Shown piece after piece: positions 6,596 to 10,141 of a stretch of DNA of 10,141 bases. The DNA comes from Parcubacteria group bacterium (GTDB lineage Bacteria > Patescibacteriota > Minisyncoccia > UBA6257 > JAAZHW01). The notes under the pieces were generated by a model, which was not told the DNA's origin, did no database searches, and worked only from the letters and a program-made list of their open reading frames with translations. The stretch is taken from assembly GCA_012510515.1 (NCBI GenBank), contig JAAZHW010000012.1:1-10141 (forward strand), written 5' to 3'. The number at the start of each line of letters is the position of its first letter. Within the stretch, counting starts at the first letter, position 1. The translations under genes were made by a program, and so were the position numbers.

Positions 6596-9394
6596 ATGAA
6601 CAAAATATTTCATAACGAAACTTTAAAAAGTTTTACAAAAAAGTCGTTATTTGTTTTAACCGCAACTTTAATCGTCAGCAGTTTTTTTGTTTTTAATGCA
6701 GGAAAGGTGGAGGCACAGGTCTCTAATACACTCGTAGCTCCATTCGAGACGCAGACTTTTGGAACTGGGGCGACAGCAGAGTGGACAAATGTCGACAAGC
6801 ACACTGGAAGTTACTCAGTTAAGCTGTACTCTCCTGCTAATAGCTACGCTAGTGTTGGCACAAGGGCATATGTCGGAACTATAAACGATATTACTTCACT
6901 ATCTTTCTGGTATAAACACAGCCCATATGCTGCTTGGGTCGGTCCCAAAATGTCTCTATTCCTTGAAAAGGGTGGACATTATTATCGCGCCAGTACCAAC
7001 TGTGTAGTGAGAAGTGATACTGTCTGGAAAAAGGCGGACGCCATAAACGGCAAAGATAATGATTTTTATGTTAATGAGGAAAATAAAAACCAGATATTGG
7101 ATTATGAGGAAAATAAGGACCAGATATGGAATTATGTTGAAACTCAATCAGATTTTATTACCAATATTGGGACAACAGTAGACAACCTTACGTTTAATGA
7201 CCTAAAAATAGCTCTCACTGGTGCCAATGTTAAGGCTGTTGTTGTGTATGTGAGTGCCGCTTCGAAGGAGGGACCAGGTGGCGCCTACATTGATGATATT
7301 GAGATAAACGGCACAACTTACTACGGTAAAATTCAGGATGCCATTGATGCTGCCACCACTGGTGACACCATCAATGTGGCGGCGGGGATGTATAACGAAA
7401 ATTTAATAGTCAATAAATCCCTGACGCTGAATGGTGCCAAACATGGCGTAACTGCTGTCGGGCGCACTGGAGCCGAATCCATCATCCGTGCAGCTAATTC
7501 AAGCGTTTATGTGGTTAAGATAACAGCTGATAAGGTTACCTTGGATGGCTTTACTATTACTGGAATGGCGAACAATGGTACTAATCAGGCTGCTGTAATT
7601 ACTTGGGGAGTAGATTCTTGCACCATCACCAACAACATTCTGACAAATAACTACAAAGACGCCATTAATCTCTTCTCGGTAGGTACTGCATATAGCGATT
7701 ACAATACAGTATCCAACAATGTTATCAATGGGCCTAATGGCGTTGAGACTTTTGGTATCAAAATAAAAGGGTCGCATAACACCATAAGCGGGAATCATAT
7801 CTACAACACCGATACTTCTATACAAATATGGAGCGGGGACGCGTCTGAAACTGTGTCTCCTGACTATAACACTATTTCAGGTAATACTATTGCTCAAGGT
7901 ATCGGTGGCACCGCCGCTCACAAATGGGGTATTGACATCAGAACCGGACACAATAACACAGTAACCGGCAACACCATTACTGGCGTAGAATGGGCGGCAA
8001 TTAACCTCTACACCTCGGACAAGATGGCAAGTGAGACTGGTTTTGATCCCAGACCGGCCAACGTAACTATAAGCAATAACACAATCAGCGGTGGAGAGGT
8101 TGGTATTGCTCTTATGGAAGGTGCTAGGAACAACACCATTTCCGGTAATACTATAAAAGAGACAAGTGTAGCTGGTATTCTTGGGTCGCTTTCTAGATGG
8201 CCGAGTAATTGGTCAGGTAAAACTCTCACATACACTAATGATACTAGTTACCTCAATTATCTCCAGATTGTTGGCAATACCATTAAGGGCAACACCATCT
8301 CTAATTGCGGTCATGGTATTGCTATGGCATATGCAGATAACAACATTCTAATTGAAAATACCATCCAGAACAATAAAAGCACTGTTGCTATTGATTGGCA
8401 CGGTGTTAGTTTCACGGCAGACGCCGCAGGTGTTTACTTTGATGCAAATTCTTCTGGCAATGTTGCCAATTATAACAAAATAACCAATAATACTGGTTAT
8501 AGCTTGAAAAATGCAAATACAGCATACAATCTTGATGCTACCAAGAATTGGTGGGGGAGCGCAAAACCCGATTTCGATACTATTGTTTCTAACAATGTGA
8601 ATTATTCTCCTTGGTATACCAATCAGGAGATGACTTCATTAACGGCAGTTATTGAGGAAGAGAGTGGTGATGACTGGGTTGATTTCACTGCTCCTTCAAT
8701 CAGTGACATTACGCTCACAGTTGGAGATACTAATGCCACTATTAGCTGGAAAACTGACGAAACATCACTTTCTTGGATAGTTTATGGCACTACCAATGCT
8801 TATGGATTGGAAAAAAAGACAACATCTTATGTTACATCCCATTCTTTAACCTTGAGCAACCTTTCTCCTGGAACCACTTATCACTATCAGATAAAATCAA
8901 AAGACAGTGCTGGAAATATCGGTTCTTACACTGACAAAACCTTCACCACTTTAGCCTTAAACGAAAAACCAAAAGAAATAGTTAAAGGAGGAGGAGGAGT
9001 CATAAAGCCAATTAACCAAATGACGGTTGAGGAGTTGAAGGCTGAAATTGCCAGAATTATGGCTTTAATCAAACAACTCCAAGCTGAATTATTAAAACTC
9101 AAAGGTTGTACCATTACATCTTTTGACAGAAATCTTAAATTAGGAATGACTAGCGATGATGTTAAGTGTTTACAGATTATTTTGAACTTTGCCCCTGACA
9201 CTCAATTAACTGCTTTCGGTGTTGGTTCTTCTGGTCAGGAAACTACTTACTTTGGTCCTTTAACTAAGACGGCAGTGATTAAGTTTCAAGAAAAATATGC
9301 TTCTGAAATTTTAGCTCCAGTGGACTTGACTGCTGGTACTGGTTTTGTTGGTTCAACAACTAGAGCTAAACTGAATACATTCTTAGGAAAATAA
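6596..9394 (+). CDS. Secreted parallel beta-helix protein with FN3, coiled coil and peptidoglycan-binding-like C-terminus
   Basis: A 932-residue exported protein. Residues 1-40 are a Sec signal peptide: Lys-rich start, hydrophobic core at about 18-34, and VEA just before Q41. Residues about 45-243 look like a beta-sandwich lectin or jelly-roll region (my guess from the pattern). A right-handed parallel beta-helix (NosD/pectin-lyase-like) runs from about 244 (KIQDAIDAATTGDTINVAAG) to 660, with many N-T-I-S-G-N turns and the closing NWWGS (651-655). Such helices often bind or cleave polysaccharide, but no catalytic residues can be assigned. An FN3 domain spans about 699-786 (SWKTDET, LSPGTTYHYQI). 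A GGGG linker (798-801), a coiled coil (809-836) and a PG_binding_1-like domain (about 843-932; DVKCLQ, YFGPLTKTAVIKFQEKY) follow; Cys838 and Cys858 could form a disulfide. The likely role is a cell-surface or wall-bound adhesin or glycan-active protein. The gene has its own promoter and terminator, and its middle is richer in G/C than the upstream operon. Confidence 0.85.
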   Translation: MNKIFHNETLKSFTKKSLFVLTATLIVSSFFVFNAGKVEAQVSNTLVAPFETQTFGTGATAEWTNVDKHTGSYSVKLYSPANSYASVGTRAYVGTINDITSLSFWYKHSPYAAWVGPKMSLFLEKGGHYYRASTNCVVRSDTVWKKADAINGKDNDFYVNEENKNQILDYEENKDQIWNYVETQSDFITNIGTTVDNLTFNDLKIALTGANVKAVVVYVSAASKEGPGGAYIDDIEINGTTYYGKIQDAIDAATTGDTINVAAGMYNENLIVNKSLTLNGAKHGVTAVGRTGAESIIRAANSSVYVVKITADKVTLDGFTITGMANNGTNQAAVITWGVDSCTITNNILTNNYKDAINLFSVGTAYSDYNTVSNNVINGPNGVETFGIKIKGSHNTISGNHIYNTDTSIQIWSGDASETVSPDYNTISGNTIAQGIGGTAAHKWGIDIRTGHNNTVTGNTITGVEWAAINLYTSDKMASETGFDPRPANVTISNNTISGGEVGIALMEGARNNTISGNTIKETSVAGILGSLSRWPSNWSGKTLTYTNDTSYLNYLQIVGNTIKGNTISNCGHGIAMAYADNNILIENTIQNNKSTVAIDWHGVSFTADAAGVYFDANSSGNVANYNKITNNTGYSLKNANTAYNLDATKNWWGSAKPDFDTIVSNNVNYSPWYTNQEMTSLTAVIEEESGDDWVDFTAPSISDITLTVGDTNATISWKTDETSLSWIVYGTTNAYGLEKKTTSYVTSHSLTLSNLSPGTTYHYQIKSKDSAGNIGSYTDKTFTTLALNEKPKEIVKGGGGVIKPINQMTVEELKAEIARIMALIKQLQAELLKLKGCTITSFDRNLKLGMTSDDVKCLQIILNFAPDTQLTAFGVGSSGQETTYFGPLTKTAVIKFQEKYASEILAPVDLTAGTGFVGSTTRAKLNTFLGK
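7076..7135 (+). repeat. 30-base in-frame tandem duplication inside the surface-protein gene
   Basis: Copies at 7076-7105 and 7106-7135 match at 26 of 30 positions and encode EENKNQILDY and EENKDQIWNY (residues 161-180). All four differences keep the frame open. The segment lies in an acidic, Asn-rich loop of the N-terminal region and looks like a fairly recent duplication. Confidence 0.9.
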
Positions 9395-9409
9395 GGATTA
9401 AATTTATAT

Positions 9410-9449
9410 AACAAAGCCCCGTTGATGCATGAGACGGGGCTTTGTTTTT
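9410..9449 (+). terminator. Intrinsic terminator of the surface-protein gene
   Basis: ACAAAGCCCCG (9411-9421) pairs perfectly with CGGGGCTTTGT (9435-9445), closed by a 13-base loop and followed by a run of T (9445-9449). It begins 16 bases after the TAA stop. This is a strong rho-independent terminator. Confidence 0.92.
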
Positions 9450-9451
9450 GA

Positions 9452-9479
9452 AAAACTTTGCGTCTGAACGCAAAGTTTT
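9452..9479. terminator. Second perfect hairpin, possible back-up or bidirectional terminator
   Basis: AAAACTTTGCGT (9452-9463) and ACGCAAAGTTTT (9468-9479) form a 12-pair perfect stem with a CTGA loop, starting two bases after the first terminator ends. The arms carry A and T runs, so it could end transcripts from either side, most plausibly as a back-up. Confidence 0.55.
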
Positions 9480-9499
9480 AATTTCTTAGTTACTTCCTC

Positions 9500-9526
9500 T
9501 TACAAAAGGCAATTTTTTGGTAAAAT
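9500..9526 (+). promoter_or_regulatory. Weak candidate promoter before the small reading frame
   Basis: TTACAA (9500-9505) and TAAAAT (9521-9526) are 15 bases apart; TGG directly before the -10 box gives an extended -10 pattern. The spacing is short and the DNA A/T-rich, so support is modest. Confidence 0.25.
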
Positions 9527-9585
9527 AATTAAAAGAATTAAGGATTGGCTAGCTGGTATACAAAATAAAATTTTTAAATAAAAAT

Positions 9586-9708
9586 GTGAGTTCGCTAATT
9601 GAAAATCTTTTAAAAGTTGAGATGACTAATCATAGAAAAATTCAAGAGGAAATTCAAAAAAATCTGAAAAATTTAGGATACGAAGTAAAGTCGGAGAAGA
9701 AAATCTAG
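9586..9708 (+). pseudogene. Short reading frame, possible truncated gene remnant
   Basis: From a GTG at 9586 (or ATG at 9622) the frame reads 40 or 28 codons to a TAG at 9706-9708; it is open back to 9553. The peptide is charged and helix-like, containing EMTNHRKIQEEIQKNLKNLGYEVKSEKKI in two parts (EMTNHRKIQEEIQKN, then LKNLGYEVKSEKKI). This looks like the N-terminal end of a larger protein. The adjacent frame continues across the stop as ENLGRVRFLIAA, then enters palindromic repeat DNA, so a frameshift and repeat insertion may have broken a gene. I do not recognise a family. It could also be a genuine small protein or chance. Confidence 0.3.
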
Positions 9709-9724
9709 GTAGAGTGCGATTTTT

Positions 9725-9749
9725 AATTGCTGCCTGCAGGGCGGCAATT
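9725..9749. repeat. Palindromic element with AATTGC/GCAATT arms
   Basis: AATTGCTGCC (9725-9734) pairs with GGCGGCAATT (9740-9749) through one wobble pair, with loop TGCAG. The outer six bases match the arms of the inner stem at 6448-6462 on the other side of the surface-protein gene. Confidence 0.5.
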
Positions 9750-9781
9750 CCGCTCAGCGTTTCTATCCGTATTGTTTGCTT

Positions 9782-9807
9782 TCCGCCTTCGTTAAAACTT
9801 CGGCGGA
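9782..9807. repeat. GC-rich palindromic element
   Basis: TCCGCC (9782-9787) and GGCGGA (9802-9807) flank TTCGTTAAAACTTC. The element resembles interspersed palindromes that I recall from Patescibacteria genomes. It sits in a G/C-rich patch (about 9725-9830) that interrupts A/T-rich sequence. Confidence 0.5.
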
Positions 9808-9856
9808 CAGGCGCGAGCGAGCCGATGATTTTCATAAAGCTTAAAAATTATAAATA

Positions 9857-9874
9857 GAGATTAAAAATAATCTC
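9857..9874. repeat. Small perfect hairpin
   Basis: GAGATTA (9857-9863), loop AAAA, TAATCTC (9868-9874). It is not followed by a T run on either strand, so it is not a standard terminator. Apart from this and a weak CCATC/GATGG pair (9907-9911/9923-9927), I see nothing in 9875-9966. Confidence 0.4.
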
Positions 9875-9966
9875 GAAATTTTATCTTTGGTATTTTTAGC
9901 GAAATTCCATCCTACTCGACTAGATGGGCAATTCTTTCTGCCTTCTCTCAGTATCATGCTCGTGCC

Positions 9967-10038
9967 GATTTTTTGACAAAAAAAGGCGACAACGGTAAAT
10001 TTTGCTGTTATCGCTTTTTTTATCTTTGTCGAAAAATC
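9967..10038 (-). terminator. 72-base imperfect inverted repeat, likely terminator of the minus-strand gene
   Basis: Outer arms GATTTTTTGACAAA (9967-9980) and TTTGTCGAAAAATC (10025-10038) pair over 14 positions with one G-T pair. Inner arms around 9978-9995 and 10004-10021 (AAAAAAAGGCGACAAC against GTTATCGCTTTTTTT) pair imperfectly, with a bulge and a mismatch. Poly-T lies on the exit side in both directions. It begins 12 bases past the stop of the minus-strand frame at 10050, which fits a terminator for that gene; it may also stop plus-strand transcripts. Confidence 0.6.
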
Positions 10039-10049
10039 AATATCTTTTA

Positions 10050-10141
10050 TTAAAAAGTTATTTCTAAGCCAGATTTTTGATCGTTATTCAAGTAAAAAGT
10101 AATTACCCACATTGCATTATCTTTTTTAACAGTATAAACAC
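10050..10141 (-). CDS. C-terminal end of an unidentified minus-strand gene (runs off the right edge)
   Basis: On the minus strand an open frame enters from the window edge and reads 29 full codons to a TAA at 10050-10052. The tail reads VYTVKKDNAMWVITF then YLNNDQKSGLEITF, a soluble, beta-rich-looking mix. Support comes from the uninterrupted frame to the edge and from the terminator-like inverted repeat starting 12 bases after the stop. An open stretch of this length can arise by chance, so the call is tentative, and no family can be named from so short a piece. If real, it converges on the surface-protein unit. Confidence 0.45.
   Translation of the reverse strand, partial: VYTVKKDNAMWVITFYLNNDQKSGLEITF

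Noticed and set aside
6610..8235. Several minus-strand reading frames opposite the surface-protein gene (6610-6804, 6956-7147, 7499-7825, 8008-8235)
   Set aside because: They lie wholly inside a well-supported gene, show no family motifs, and have no promoter or terminator of their own.
7770..8300. Repeated N-T-I-S-G-N coding units as a DNA repeat or CRISPR-like array
   Set aside because: Spacing is irregular and the DNA differs between copies; these are turns of the beta-helix, not a nucleotide repeat. No CRISPR array is seen anywhere in the window.
8926..9201. Minus-strand frame opposite the FN3 to coiled-coil part
   Set aside because: It is a shadow of the conserved tail; the plus-strand frame has clear coiled-coil and PG-binding-like motifs.
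9626..9835. 69-codon minus-strand frame across the palindromic region
   Set aside because: Much of it is translated from the GC-rich palindromes and from the reverse of the small plus-strand frame; peptides like this arise repeatedly from such repeats.

Overview
The window looks like a chromosomal piece of a small-genome, AT-rich bacterium, most likely a member of the Patescibacteria (Candidate Phyla Radiation). Three things point there. The housekeeping genes are very A/T-rich (hand count of bases 1381-1440: 15 of 60 are G/C). None of the readable start codons has a clear Shine-Dalgarno sequence. The large secreted protein ends in a coiled coil plus peptidoglycan-binding-like tail that I recall as typical of this group. 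The placement is inference, not a phylogenetic result.

Bases 1-5987 are a tight, co-directional plus-strand cluster: the 3' part of infB (translation initiation factor IF-2), queA (queuosine tRNA modification), polX (X-family DNA polymerase with a PHP domain), a Nudix hydrolase of the Ap4A-hydrolase type, and a beta-CASP metallo-beta-lactamase ribonuclease. Gaps are 9 and 23 bases, and the last two junctions overlap by 49 and 8 bases, so most of it is probably one operon. The shared theme is translation, tRNA/RNA processing and nucleotide or DNA repair. A class II tRNA-Ser(CGA) follows at 6027-6116.

Bases 6117-6595 carry no gene that I can support. They hold a GC-rich island with several nested hairpins (57% G/C in 6301-6360, hand count), which stands out sharply in this genome, followed by a promoter with consensus -35 and -10 boxes. 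That promoter drives a 932-residue exported protein (6596-9394): signal peptide, jelly-roll-like N-terminal region, long right-handed parallel beta-helix, fibronectin type III domain, coiled coil and C-terminal wall-binding-like domain. The central part is richer in G/C than the housekeeping genes, which suggests a transferred cassette joined to a host-type export and anchoring frame. A strong intrinsic terminator (9410-9449) and a second perfect hairpin close this unit.

Bases 9480-10141 are mostly non-coding: a possible 40-codon gene remnant (9586-9708), two palindromic GC-rich elements, a 72-base imperfect inverted repeat (9967-10038) that can act as a terminator, and what is probably the last 30 codons of a minus-strand gene running off the right edge. 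I see no convincing undescribed multi-gene system. The items most worth a second look are the structured island at 6160-6480, the mosaic surface protein, and the PolX PHP domain in which the usual first metal-binding histidine pair reads Gln-Ile-Gln.
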